A stretch of 64,000 nt of DNA, from the NCBI GenBank assembly GCA_044226485.1, contig JBGAGY010000013.1, forward strand, positions 1 to 64,000. The letters are read 5' to 3'. Positions within the stretch are counted from its first letter, which is position 1. Each line of letters starts with the position of its first letter. The stretch is from UBA6663 sp044226485 (GTDB lineage: Bacteria > Chloroflexota > Anaerolineae > Anaerolineales > UBA6663). The notes under the pieces were generated by a model. That model saw nothing but the letters and a program-made list of their open reading frames with translations. It was not told the DNA's origin and did not search any database. A program made the position numbers and the translations under genes. This document shows positions 23,009 through 31,293 of this stretch, piece by piece.

Positions 23009-23300
23009 GGGGCGACAAAGGGCGACGCATGCGTCGCCCGTACGACGAGGCAAGGCGTTAGCGCGGCGAAAGGCGAGTATGTGAGTCGGCGGTTGCCCGT
23101 CAGGCATAAATGGTCCATTGCCGTAGGGGCGACGCATGCGTCGCCCGCATGAAGAAATCGAGGCGTTGGCGCGGCGAAAGGCGAGTGTGCGAGTCGGCGG
23201 TTGCCCGTCAGGCATAAATGGACCATTGCCGTAGGGGCGACGCATGCGTCGCCCGTATATCGAAACCGATGCGTTGGCGCGGCGAAAGGCGGGTGGGTGA
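23009..23300. repeat. Tandem 108-bp repeat with a 20-bp palindrome
   Basis: About 2.7 tandem copies of a 107-108-bp unit fill most of the 355-base gap before aroE. Each unit holds a perfect 20-bp palindrome centred on GCATGC (23020-23039, 23127-23146, 23235-23254) followed by a well-conserved stretch including GCGCGGCGAAAGGCGAGT and GTTGCCCGTCAGGCATAAAT. Short ORFs across it encode recurring GDACVA or THAS peptides and are repeat artefacts. The last unit ends just before the aroE promoter. Confidence 0.88.
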
Positions 23301-23315
23301 ACCCGCAGGTTGGGT

Positions 23316-23321
23316 TATCAT
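23316..23321 (+). promoter_or_regulatory. -10 box of aroE
   Basis: TATCAT exactly 6 bases before the aroE ATG. No Shine-Dalgarno sequence is present, so a leaderless transcript is suggested. No clear -35. Confidence 0.5.
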
Positions 23322-23327
23322 CGGGCG

Positions 23328-24161
23328 ATGCGTTTGTTTTTATTCGGATACCCCCTGGGCCATTCGTTGTCGGCGGCGATGCACAACGCGGCCCTGGCCG
23401 AGGTGGGCCTGCCAGATTGGCGCTATGAAGCCCGGCCCGTGAAGGTCGAGGACCTGGGCTTCGTGGTGGCTGAGGTGCGCCGCGCCGACGTGGCCGGCGC
23501 CAACGTCACGGTGCCGCACAAGTCCGCCGTGATCCCGTTCCTCGATGGCCTGACTCCCACGGCCCTGGCGATGGGCGCCGTCAACACGCTTGTCAAAGAG
23601 GGCGGACGCCTCCTCGGCCACAACACCGACGCGGCCGGCCTGCTGGCGGACCTGGCCGCGCACGGCGCGCGGCTGGCCGGCGCGCGCGTCATGGTGCTGG
23701 GGGCGGGCGGTTCGGCTCGCGCGGCAGTCGCAGGCTGCCTGGGCGTCGGTGCCACGGTGCGCGTGGTCGCACGCCGGCCCGAGCAGGCTGAGGAACTCCG
23801 CATGCTCGGCGACCTAGACATCTACCCGTGGACGCCGCTCGGCTTTCTCGAAGCCAGCGACGACGTCGCGGTCGTGATCAACACAACCCCCGTGGGCATG
23901 CACCCGAACCCCGACGCCAGCCCCTGGCTCGAGGGCACCCCATGGCCGGTCGCCGACCTGGTCTACGATCTCGTCTACAACCCGGCCGACACGCTCTTCG
24001 TGCGTCAGGCGCGCGAGCATGGCCTCGAGGCGACGACCGGGTTGGGCATGCTCGTGGAGCAGGGCGCACTGGCGTTCGAGTTGTGGACCGGCAAGCTGGC
24101 CCCGCGTGATCTCATGCGCAAAGCGGCTGAGGCTCAACTGGCCAGCGCCACAAAAGCGTGA
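23328..24161 (+). CDS. aroE: Shikimate dehydrogenase
   Basis: NADPH-dependent reduction of 3-dehydroshikimate, 277 residues. Shikimate-binding motifs: FGYPLGHSLSAAMHNAAL at the N-terminus, NVTVPHKSAVIPFLD with the catalytic Lys, and NTDAAGLLADL with the catalytic Asp. The NADP Rossmann loop is VLGAGGSARAAVAG, followed by VARRPEQ. The start MRLFLFGYPLGHS fits the family; six further codons are open upstream. It begins the aroE-aroC-aroKB cluster, where genes are 2-4 bases apart, and follows the tandem repeats. Confidence 0.96.
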   Translation: MRLFLFGYPLGHSLSAAMHNAALAEVGLPDWRYEARPVKVEDLGFVVAEVRRADVAGANVTVPHKSAVIPFLDGLTPTALAMGAVNTLVKEGGRLLGHNTDAAGLLADLAAHGARLAGARVMVLGAGGSARAAVAGCLGVGATVRVVARRPEQAEELRMLGDLDIYPWTPLGFLEASDDVAVVINTTPVGMHPNPDASPWLEGTPWPVADLVYDLVYNPADTLFVRQAREHGLEATTGLGMLVEQGALAFELWTGKLAPRDLMRKAAEAQLASATKA

Positions 24162-24165
24162 TCCC

Positions 24166-25356
24166 ATGCCCCTTCGATTTCTCACCGCCGGCGAATCGCA
24201 CGGCCCCGTCGAGCTCGTCATCGTCGAGGGCCTCCCGGCCGGGTTGCCTCTGACGCCCGACGACATCAACCCCGATCTTGCGCGCCGACAGGGCCTCAAC
24301 GCCAGCGGCAAACCGTACCCCGGCGCCAGCCCGCGCATGAAGCTTGAACGCGACGAGGCCGTGCTGCTCAGCGGCGTCATGGCCGGAGTCACCATCGGCG
24401 CGCCGGTGGCGATCGAGGTCGCCAACCGCGACCACGACAAATGGAAGGGCAAGGCCGTCGCTGCGATGACGGTCCCGCGGCCGGGGCACGCCGATCTGAC
24501 CGGAGCCGTAAAGTACGGGCATTCCGATCTGCGCATGAGCCTCGAACGCGCCTCGGCGCGCGAGACCACCGCCCGCGTTGCCGCCGGTGCGACGGCTCGC
24601 AAACTGCTGGCCGCGTTCGGTGTGAAGGTCGGCAGCTACGTCGTCCAGATCGGATCCGTGCGCGCGGATCTGTCAACGATGTCGCTCGAAGATCGATTGC
24701 GCGGCGCCGCCGAGTCAGACGTGCAGTGCCCGGATCCCGTCGCCAGCGCGGCCATGGTCGAGCATATCCAGGATGCGATGCGCGGCAAGGACACGCTCGG
24801 TGGCGTTTTCGAAGTCGTCGCGCTGTGCGTGCCGCCCGGGCTCGGCAGCCATGTGCATTGGGACCGGCGGCTCACCGGGCGTCTGGCGCAGGCCATGCTC
24901 AGCATCCACGCGATGAAGGGCGTCGAGATCGGCGACGCTTTCGCCAACGCCGGCAAACCCGGCACCCAGGTGCAGGACGCGATCTATCGCGAAGATCAAA
25001 CGCTGACGCGCCGGACCAACCGCTCCGGCGGGCTTGAGGGCGGCATCACCACCGGCGAGCCGATCGTGTTGCGCGTCGCCATGAAGCCGATCGCCACCAC
25101 GCTGACGCCGATCGAGTCGGTCGACCTGGCCAGCGGCGAGCCGCGTCCGATCGAATATGAGCGCTCGGACTTCTGCCCGGTGCCGCGCGCGGGCGTGATC
25201 GGCGAGGCCATGGCCTGCGTGGTGCTGGCCGATGCCCTGATGGAGAAACTCGGCGGTGACTCGCTGGCCGAGATGCTGCCGCGCTTCGAAAGCCTGAAGC
25301 GCGCGCGCCTCGACGACCTCGACCTCGGCAACGCGCCGACCGTGTTCTGGCCCTGA
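24166..25356 (+). CDS. aroC: Chorismate synthase
   Basis: FMN-dependent elimination of phosphate from EPSP to give chorismate, 396 residues. N-terminal MPLRFLTAGESHG is the hallmark with the active-site His; PRPGHADLTGAVKYGH and LERASARETTARVAAGA carry the second His and FMN-binding residues; NRSGGLEGGITTGEPI is the third signature. Starts four bases after aroE and ends two bases before the aroK-aroB fusion, an evident operon. Confidence 0.97.
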   Translation: MPLRFLTAGESHGPVELVIVEGLPAGLPLTPDDINPDLARRQGLNASGKPYPGASPRMKLERDEAVLLSGVMAGVTIGAPVAIEVANRDHDKWKGKAVAAMTVPRPGHADLTGAVKYGHSDLRMSLERASARETTARVAAGATARKLLAAFGVKVGSYVVQIGSVRADLSTMSLEDRLRGAAESDVQCPDPVASAAMVEHIQDAMRGKDTLGGVFEVVALCVPPGLGSHVHWDRRLTGRLAQAMLSIHAMKGVEIGDAFANAGKPGTQVQDAIYREDQTLTRRTNRSGGLEGGITTGEPIVLRVAMKPIATTLTPIESVDLASGEPRPIEYERSDFCPVPRAGVIGEAMACVVLADALMEKLGGDSLAEMLPRFESLKRARLDDLDLGNAPTVFWP

Positions 25357-25358
25357 GC

Positions 25359-26894
25359 ATGAGTGACGTCAACGTCATCCTCGTCGGCCCGCCGGGTGCG
25401 GGCAAGACCAGCGTGGGCAAAGCCGTCGCCGCGCGCCTGGGGCGCCCGTTCGTCGACGTCGATGACGTCATCGTCGCGAAGGCCGGCAAACCCATCCCCG
25501 ACATCTTCCGCGACGACGGTGAAGCGGCGTTTCGCACGTACGAACGCGACGTCATCACCGCGCTCTCGGCGCGGGCGGGCCACGTCATCGCCCCCGGGGG
25601 CGGCGCGTTGCTGCAGCCGGGTAATCGGGCAGCGCTCGAGCGCAACGGCGTGCTCTTCTGTCTGCGTGCCGATGTGGAGGTGCTCCTGCGCCGGGTCTCC
25701 GGATCCGATCGACCGTTGCTGCAGGGCGATCCGCGCGCGAAGCTCACGGCGCTGCTGGCCGAGCGCGCGCCGTTGTACGACTCGGTCGTCGAGCAGTTCG
25801 ACACTTCAGCCGGGCGCATCGCCGAAGCCGCGGACGAGATCGTTCGGCGGCTCGAGCCCCGCGACCTCGTGATCACGGCGCCGGGCTTCGAGCATACGGT
25901 GGCGCTCGGCTATGGCCTGCTGCGCGACGTGGCGGGGCTGCTGGCGGCGCGCGGTCTGGGCCGGCCCGCAGTGGTCGTGTGCGACGACGTTGTGGCCACG
26001 CAGCCATGGCTCGCCTCCGTCGACGCGCCCCGCGTGGTGGTGCCGACCGGCGAGCAGCACAAGACGCTCGACACGGTGCGCCTGATCTACGAGCGCTTCC
26101 TCGAGCTCGGCCTCGATCGGGGCAGCCTGGTCGTGGCGGTGGGCGGCGGTGTGATCGGCGATATGACCGGCTTCGCGGCGGCGACCTTCATGCGCGGCCT
26201 GCGCTGGGTCAACGTGCCGACGACGCTTCTGGCGATGGTCGACGCGAGCCTCGGTGGCAAGACCGGGGTCGATCTGCCGCAGGGCAAGAACCTGGTCGGC
26301 GCTTTTCACCCACCGGCGCTGATCGTGTCGGATCCACTGACGCTCTCAACCCTGCCGGCCGCTGAACTCCGTGCCGGCCTCGCCGAGTCGATCAAGCACG
26401 GCGTCATCGACGACGCTGAGTTGTGGCGACAGTATCTGGCCCGGCCAGCGCTCGGCGGCATCGACCAGCTTGAGCGCGCCATCGCTGTGAAAGTCCGCGT
26501 CGTCAGCGAAGATCCGTACGAGCGCGGCCGACGCGCGACCCTGAACCTTGGGCACACCATCGGCCATGGCGTGGAATCCGCTTCGGGCTACAGGCTCCGG
26601 CACGGCGAGGCGATCGCGATCGGCCTGGTGGCCGAGGCGCGGTTGGCGGCCGCTGTGGGCCTGGCCGAGCCGGCGCTGGCCGAAGCCCTGCGCGATGTGT
26701 TGACCCGCACGGGTTTGCCGGTCGACGCGCCGGGGCTGGATCCTGAGTCGATCCGCGAGCACATGAGCAGTGACAAGAAGAAATCTGGCGGTCGGCTCAA
26801 GTACGCGTTGCCGGCCGCGGTCGGCGACGTGCGCTGGGGCATCGACGTGCCCGAGGCCCTGCTCGCGGCGGAGCTGCAGCGCCTGACGCGCTGA
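25359..26894 (+). CDS. aroKB: Fusion: shikimate kinase (AroK) + 3-dehydroquinate synthase (AroB)
   Basis: A 511-residue bifunctional protein catalysing steps 5 and 2 of the shikimate pathway. Residues 1-165 are shikimate kinase: Walker A LVGPPGAGKTSVG, DVDDVI, FRTYERDVI and APGGGALL with the shikimate-binding residues, and SDRPLL as the lid. Residues about 175-511 are 3-dehydroquinate synthase: PTGEQHKTLDTV, AVGGGVIGDMTGFAAATFMRG, PTTLLAMVDASLGGKTGVD, ESIKHGVI and LNLGHTIGHGVE, which include the NAD site and the zinc ligands Glu and two His. Both halves look complete. AroK-AroB fusions are known in a few bacteria. Confidence 0.96.
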   Translation: MSDVNVILVGPPGAGKTSVGKAVAARLGRPFVDVDDVIVAKAGKPIPDIFRDDGEAAFRTYERDVITALSARAGHVIAPGGGALLQPGNRAALERNGVLFCLRADVEVLLRRVSGSDRPLLQGDPRAKLTALLAERAPLYDSVVEQFDTSAGRIAEAADEIVRRLEPRDLVITAPGFEHTVALGYGLLRDVAGLLAARGLGRPAVVVCDDVVATQPWLASVDAPRVVVPTGEQHKTLDTVRLIYERFLELGLDRGSLVVAVGGGVIGDMTGFAAATFMRGLRWVNVPTTLLAMVDASLGGKTGVDLPQGKNLVGAFHPPALIVSDPLTLSTLPAAELRAGLAESIKHGVIDDAELWRQYLARPALGGIDQLERAIAVKVRVVSEDPYERGRRATLNLGHTIGHGVESASGYRLRHGEAIAIGLVAEARLAAAVGLAEPALAEALRDVLTRTGLPVDAPGLDPESIREHMSSDKKKSGGRLKYALPAAVGDVRWGIDVPEALLAAELQRLTR

Positions 26895-26961
26895 TGACAG
26901 GCCACGACCCAATTGGTGCGAGGCGGGGTGTCCGTTTCGCGTGTTCCCTGAGGGAGCGAAG

Positions 26962-27441
26962 ATGGCGAAGAAAACGGTGCGCAAGGCCCCTGGGCCGTCG
27001 GTTCTGGTGCTGCATGGCCCGAACCTGAATCTGCTCGGCACTCGCGAGCCGGCCGTCTACGGTCACACCACGCTGGCCGACATCGACAGGGCCCTGGTGG
27101 AGGAGGGGGCGCGGCTCGGCGTCGAAGTGCGCACGCTGCAGAGCAACCATGAGGGCGTGCTGATCGACGCCCTGCACGACGCGCGTGGCTGGGCGGCCGG
27201 CATCGTCATCAACCCGGGCGGCCTGACGCACACGTCGGTGGCGCTGCGCGATGCGATCGCGGGCATCGGCCTGCCGGCCGTCGAGGTGCACCTCTCAAAC
27301 ACCGACGCGCGCGAGGAATTCCGCCATCGCTCGCTGACGGCGCCGGTCTGCATCGGTTCGATTCGGGGATTTGGCTGGCGCTCGTACCTGCTGGGGTTGC
27401 AGGCGCTCGTCGACGTTATTCGCCGCCCGCGGGCAGCGTGA
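26962..27441 (+). CDS. aroQ: 3-Dehydroquinate dehydratase, type II
   Basis: Dodecameric type II dehydroquinase, 159 residues; dehydrates 3-dehydroquinate to 3-dehydroshikimate. LVLHGPNLNLLGTREPAVYG contains the catalytic Tyr and flexible-loop Arg, QSNHEGVLID and INPGGLTHTSVALRDA the substrate contacts, and VEVHLSN the catalytic His. The ATG MAKKTVRK has AGGGAG five bases upstream; seven further open codons upstream are not needed. Last gene of the aromatic locus; its 3' end overlaps the convergent histidine kinase by 26 bases. Confidence 0.96.
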   Translation: MAKKTVRKAPGPSVLVLHGPNLNLLGTREPAVYGHTTLADIDRALVEEGARLGVEVRTLQSNHEGVLIDALHDARGWAAGIVINPGGLTHTSVALRDAIAGIGLPAVEVHLSNTDAREEFRHRSLTAPVCIGSIRGFGWRSYLLGLQALVDVIRRPRAA

Positions 27442-28612
27442 ACCAGAACGTGCTGCCGACACCGTAGGTCGACTCGATACCCATCTCGCCGCCCAACAGC
27501 TCGACGATCTTCTTCGCCAGCGAGAGGCCGAGGCCCGTGCCCGTGGCAGTGCCTTCGGTCTCGGGCACCCGATAGAACTTCTGGAACATGTTCTTCATGG
27601 CCTCGGGCGGGATGCCGCGCCCGGTGTCCGTGACGCTGACGCGGAAGTGCCCATCGGCCGTGGTTTGCGCCGCGAGCGTGATTCGGCCATCGTCTCGGTT
27701 GTACTTGACCGCGTTCGTCAGCAGGTTGAGGATCACCTGTTTGATCTTCCCGCGGTCGGTCACCACGAGGCTGACATCCGGCGCCAGCTTCAATTCGAGC
27801 CCCAGGCCGCGCGCCTGCGCCTGATGACGCACCACCTCAAGGCACTCCGCCAGCAACTCGGGCAGGGCGAACGGTTCGCGCTTGAACTGGATGCGGCCCG
27901 ACTCGAGCCGCGAGATGTCGAGGAACTCGGTCGTCAGCGTGCTGAGACGCTCGGTCTCGCGCTGGATCGTTTTGATCAACTCGACGCGCTTCTCTTCGGG
28001 CAGGTTGCGCAGCAGCAGATGGGTCGTCGCCAGGATCGCGCCGAGCGGCGTGCGCAGCTCGTGCACAAGCTCGGAGATCAGGTCGGATTGCTGGAACAAC
28101 CGCGCGTTGACGATGGCGATGGCGGCCTGGTCGGCCAGGGCCTGCAGCGTGACAGTGTCATCGGCGTCGAACGTGCCGTCGACCTTGTTGAGGCACTGCA
28201 CGACTCCGATAGCTTTGTCGCGGTGGACGAGGGGGACACCCAGGATCGAGCGGGTGACGAACGCGGTCTTGGCGTCGACTTTGCGGTGCCAGCGCGTGTC
28301 GATGCTGGTGTCGGGCACGATCACGGGCTCGCGATGGGTGAAGATCCAGCCCGCGATGCTGCCGTTGATCGGCACCACGAGCCCCGCCATCTGCGATGAC
28401 TCCATGTTGGTGGCCGCTTCGAAGCGCAGTTCGCCCGACTGCGTGTCCGCCAACATAATCGACGCAGCCTCGGCGCCGATCAGCTCGCGCGCCGCGTTGA
28501 TGATGTTGCGCAACAGCAACGCCTGCTCCAATGTGGAAGCGAGCGTGCGATTGATCTCCAGCAAGCGCTCAAGGCGCGTCTGTTGGAGTGGATAGTGTGG
28601 CGGAGCCATCAT
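27416..28612 (-). CDS. GAF-domain sensor histidine kinase
   Basis: A cytoplasmic sensor kinase of 398 residues with no membrane segment. Residues about 15-175 are a GAF domain (LIGAEAASIMLADTQSGELRFEA, VPLVHRDKAIGVVQCLNK), a ligand or redox sensor. HisKA follows with SELVHELRTPLGA (His184 the expected phosphorylation site), then the HATPase domain: N-box IKQVILNLLTNAVKYN, G1 VTDTGRGIP, F-box MFQKFYRV and G2 GTGLGLSLAKKI. The start is ATG; a TTG 36 bases upstream is also in frame. The response-regulator-like gene transcribed just before it on the same strand is a candidate partner, though a terminator lies between. Confidence 0.9.
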   Translation of the reverse strand: MMAPPHYPLQQTRLERLLEINRTLASTLEQALLLRNIINAARELIGAEAASIMLADTQSGELRFEAATNMESSQMAGLVVPINGSIAGWIFTHREPVIVPDTSIDTRWHRKVDAKTAFVTRSILGVPLVHRDKAIGVVQCLNKVDGTFDADDTVTLQALADQAAIAIVNARLFQQSDLISELVHELRTPLGAILATTHLLLRNLPEEKRVELIKTIQRETERLSTLTTEFLDISRLESGRIQFKREPFALPELLAECLEVVRHQAQARGLGLELKLAPDVSLVVTDRGKIKQVILNLLTNAVKYNRDDGRITLAAQTTADGHFRVSVTDTGRGIPPEAMKNMFQKFYRVPETEGTATGTGLGLSLAKKIVELLGGEMGIESTYGVGSTFWFTLPAGGE

Positions 28613-28760
28613 GAAAACGTCACCGCGGCCGCGGATTCCTTCTGTCAAGCCTTGCTCATCCTACCCGTGAATCGGCGGGGAGGTGCGTTTGGGTGGGTTG
28701 TGATCGGTTGACGAAACAAGGTCGGCGTTATGTCTGCCTCGCCCGGCCGTCCGCCTGAGC

Positions 28761-28790
28761 AAATGAAAAGGGCCGGGAAACCGGCCCTTT
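28761..28790 (-). terminator. Intrinsic terminator after the REC-MinD-like gene
   Basis: A 10-bp perfect stem AAAGGGCCGG / CCGGCCCTTT (28767-28776, 28781-28790) with a 4-base loop. On the minus strand it is followed by CATTT after the stem's own TTT, 23 bases beyond the stop codon of the preceding gene. Confidence 0.75.
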
Positions 28791-28812
28791 CGCTAGTTAA
28801 GCACCCCGGCCG

Positions 28813-29925
28813 TCAATATGTCGAGTGGGCCAGACCCAACCGGACCAGTAACGGCTGCATAAAATGTTTGAGTTGCTGCGATGCCGCCGACTGAGGCTGA
28901 TAGACGACGATCGGCTGAGGCTGCTCGTCGATCGTCAACGCCTGCAGGTCAAGGTTCAGTTCGTGAGCGGCGTCGGAGATGGGCTCGTGCAACGGCAGGA
29001 TCTGGACGCGGTGGGCGCGCGAGGGCTCAAGCCCAAGTTCGCCAAGCGTGTCGATCAGGGCTGTGGCGCGCATGGCGCCGGCCCGTCGGTCTTCGGCAAC
29101 GACGAGGATCAGGTCGAGCCGGGGCGCGATCCGGGCGACGTTGAGGTCGCAATCGGTGCCGAGGTCGAGCACGGTCAGCGGAGCCAGCCGGCGTAGTTGC
29201 GCCAGCACCGCCTCGGCCTGCAACGTATGAGCCTTCAATTCGGCTTCGCGCGGGGCGTTGGCCGTCGGCAGGGTCCACAGCCCGCTCGAACCTTCCTGCA
29301 GCTCGGCCTGCACGGCATCGCGGACGATGTCCGGGACGGGGAGGCGCAGGAGCGCCCCGAGGCCGGCTTGCGTGGTGTGTCCGAGCAGCGCGCCCGCGCC
29401 CAGAGTGCCGGGCACCGTGTCGGCGACGATCACGGGCGCGATCCGATCACGTGCGACGGCCGCCACGTTGACGGCCAGCCAGCTCGCCAGCGCCGGCGTC
29501 CGGCTCGCGATCACGCCGATGACGGAGCCGGTCGGGGCAGCCTCGGCGGGTTGTGCGGCCCTGGAGAGCAGCGCCTGAACGCGCGCGACAAGCTCGCGCG
29601 GGTGGGTGGGTTTGACCAGGTAATCGTCGGCGCCCGCGGCGTAACCCGCGGCGCGCTCTTCGGCCGTCGCTTTGGCCGTGAAAAGCAGGATCGGCAGGGT
29701 GGCGTTGTCGGCGTCCTGTCGCAGCCGGCGCGTCACGTCAAGCCCGTCCAGATCCGGCATCATGATGTCGATGATGGCCAGGCTGGGGCGCTCGGCCAAC
29801 GCCTTGGCAACCGCCTGCCTTCCGTTGTTGGCTGCGATGATCGTGAAGCCCTGCCGCTCGAGGATGAGACCGACGAGCTTGAGCGTCTCAAGGTCGTCGT
29901 CGGCGATCAGGATCTTGGTGGCCAT
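28813..29925 (-). CDS. Response regulator receiver fused to a degenerate MinD/CpaE-like domain
   Basis: A 370-residue protein. Residues 1-120 are a CheY-like receiver: KILIADDDLETLK (acidic pocket), AIIDIMMPDLDG with the phosphoacceptor Asp, LLFTAK (Thr) and DDYLVKPTHP (Lys). Residues about 133-370 resemble the deviant-Walker ATPase domain of CpaE: GSVIGVIASRTPALASWLAVNVAA lies where a KGGVGTTT P-loop is expected but the glycines and lysines are missing, so ATP binding is doubtful. The layout matches CpaE, which localises type IV/Tad pilus machinery. A TACACT box lies nine bases before the ATG, so the leader is very short. Confidence 0.78.
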   Translation of the reverse strand: MATKILIADDDLETLKLVGLILERQGFTIIAANNGRQAVAKALAERPSLAIIDIMMPDLDGLDVTRRLRQDADNATLPILLFTAKATAEERAAGYAAGADDYLVKPTHPRELVARVQALLSRAAQPAEAAPTGSVIGVIASRTPALASWLAVNVAAVARDRIAPVIVADTVPGTLGAGALLGHTTQAGLGALLRLPVPDIVRDAVQAELQEGSSGLWTLPTANAPREAELKAHTLQAEAVLAQLRRLAPLTVLDLGTDCDLNVARIAPRLDLILVVAEDRRAGAMRATALIDTLGELGLEPSRAHRVQILPLHEPISDAAHELNLDLQALTIDEQPQPIVVYQPQSAASQQLKHFMQPLLVRLGLAHSTY

Positions 29926-30017
29926 GTCGAACGCAGTGTACTACGTAGTCGGCTGGTCGGCTAGTCAAATAGTCAGGGAGTCGACTACCTGACACCCTGA
30001 CTTATTACTCCGCCGAC

Positions 30018-30023
30018 TATAAT
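30018..30023 (+). promoter_or_regulatory. -10 box of the GT4 gene
   Basis: Perfect TATAAT 12 bases before the ATG, implying a 5' untranslated region of only a few bases. The preceding 80 bases contain several repeats of AGTCGGCT/TAGTC-like words that form small inverted repeats. No firm -35. Confidence 0.5.
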
Positions 30024-30035
30024 CCCCTCTCACCC

Positions 30036-31286
30036 ATGCGCATCGCGATGCTCTCCTATCACACCTGTCCGCTGGCCACACTGGGCGGCAAGGATACAGG
30101 TGGCATGAACGTCTACGTCCGCGATCTGACACGCGAATTGGGGCGAGAGGGCATCGCCGTCGATGTCTTCACCCGTTCGCAAGATGAGCACCAACCCCAC
30201 GTCAAGGAAGACCTCGGGTACGGTAACAAGGTGGTCCACATCCCGTCAGGCCCCGAGGTGCCGTTGCCGAAAGACGTCCTCTACCGGCACGTGCCTGAGT
30301 TCGTCGGCGGCATCCGGGAGTACGCGCGCGCCAACGGATTCCATTACGACCTTCTCCACGCGCACTACTGGCTCTCGGGCGTGGCCGCGCTGAGCCTTCG
30401 CGAGGCCTGGGGCATCCCGGTGGTGCAGATGTTCCACACGCTTGGCGTGATGAAGAATCGCATCGCTCAGCGCGTCGAAGAGCGCGAGCCCGATATCCGC
30501 GTGCGGATCGAGACCGAGTTGATGCACTCCGCCGACCGCCTGATCCTGGCCACTCCGGCCGAACAGGCCCAGCTGCAGTGGCTCTATCGAGTCGACACGG
30601 CTAACACGACCATCATCCCGCCCGGCGTCGATCTGAATGTGTTCTATCCGCGACCTCGGGCCGAAGCCAAGCGTGCGATCCAGGCGCCGGCCGACTCGTT
30701 TCTGCTGCTCTTCGTCGGCCGGATCGAGGCCCTGAAGGGCATCGACACGCTGCTGCATGCGGTGGCGGTGCTGCGGGCGCGCGGATCGTGCGAGTGCGGC
30801 CAGCTCTCGTTGGCGATCATCGGCGGCGACCCCGATCTGCCGGCCGAGCGCCAGACCGACGAGATGCGCCGCGTCATGGCGCTGCGCGATGAGCTCGGCC
30901 TCAGCGAGCTGGTGACGTTTCTGGGCAAGCAGGATCAGGACGCCTTGCCCGACTACTACGCCGCCGCCGACTGCGTCATCATGCCCTCGCACTATGAGTC
31001 GTTCGGCATGGTGGCGCTCGAGGCCATGGCCTGCGGCACCCCCGTCATCGCCTCCGAAGTCGGCGGGCTTGCGTTCCTGGTGCAGGACGGCACCACGGGC
31101 TTCACGGTGCCGGATCAGGACCCTGAGGCGCTGGCCGACAGGATCTGCATCCTCGTCAGCGACCCTGCGCTGCGCGAGCGCATGAGCACACAGGCTCACC
31201 GGCATGCGCAGGGCTACGGCTGGCCGATCATCGCCCAGCGCATCCTGGATGTCTATCGTGGGTTGCGGGTGGACCCGGCGCGCTGA
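30036..31286 (+). CDS. Glycosyltransferase family 4
   Basis: A 416-residue GT-B retaining glycosyltransferase of family 4, the group that includes MshA and sucrose-phosphate-synthase-like enzymes. Features: N-terminal SYHTCPLATLGGKDTGGMNVYV (glycine-rich acceptor loop), LLHAHYWLSG, IIPPGVDLNVFYPRP at the domain linker, LLFVGRIEALKGIDTLL starting the nucleotide-sugar domain, and the EX7E region HYESFGMVALEAMACGTPVIAS cut here to PSHYESFGMVALEAMA. Substrate is not predictable; MshA-like N-acetylglucosaminyl or sucrose/trehalose-type synthesis are options. Divergent from the REC-MinD gene, and its 3' end converges on a metallopeptidase gene with a 7-base gap. Confidence 0.9.
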   Translation: MRIAMLSYHTCPLATLGGKDTGGMNVYVRDLTRELGREGIAVDVFTRSQDEHQPHVKEDLGYGNKVVHIPSGPEVPLPKDVLYRHVPEFVGGIREYARANGFHYDLLHAHYWLSGVAALSLREAWGIPVVQMFHTLGVMKNRIAQRVEEREPDIRVRIETELMHSADRLILATPAEQAQLQWLYRVDTANTTIIPPGVDLNVFYPRPRAEAKRAIQAPADSFLLLFVGRIEALKGIDTLLHAVAVLRARGSCECGQLSLAIIGGDPDLPAERQTDEMRRVMALRDELGLSELVTFLGKQDQDALPDYYAAADCVIMPSHYESFGMVALEAMACGTPVIASEVGGLAFLVQDGTTGFTVPDQDPEALADRICILVSDPALRERMSTQAHRHAQGYGWPIIAQRILDVYRGLRVDPAR

Positions 31287-31293
31287 AGCAACG

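Noticed and set aside
22475..23245. Short ORFs with repeated GDACVA/THASP peptides
   Set aside because: They are translations of the 20-bp palindrome and its tandem unit and have no independent coding signal.
23009..23300. CRISPR array candidate
   Set aside because: Period is about 108 bases with near-identical sequence throughout, no unique spacers and no cas genes; it is a tandem repeat.
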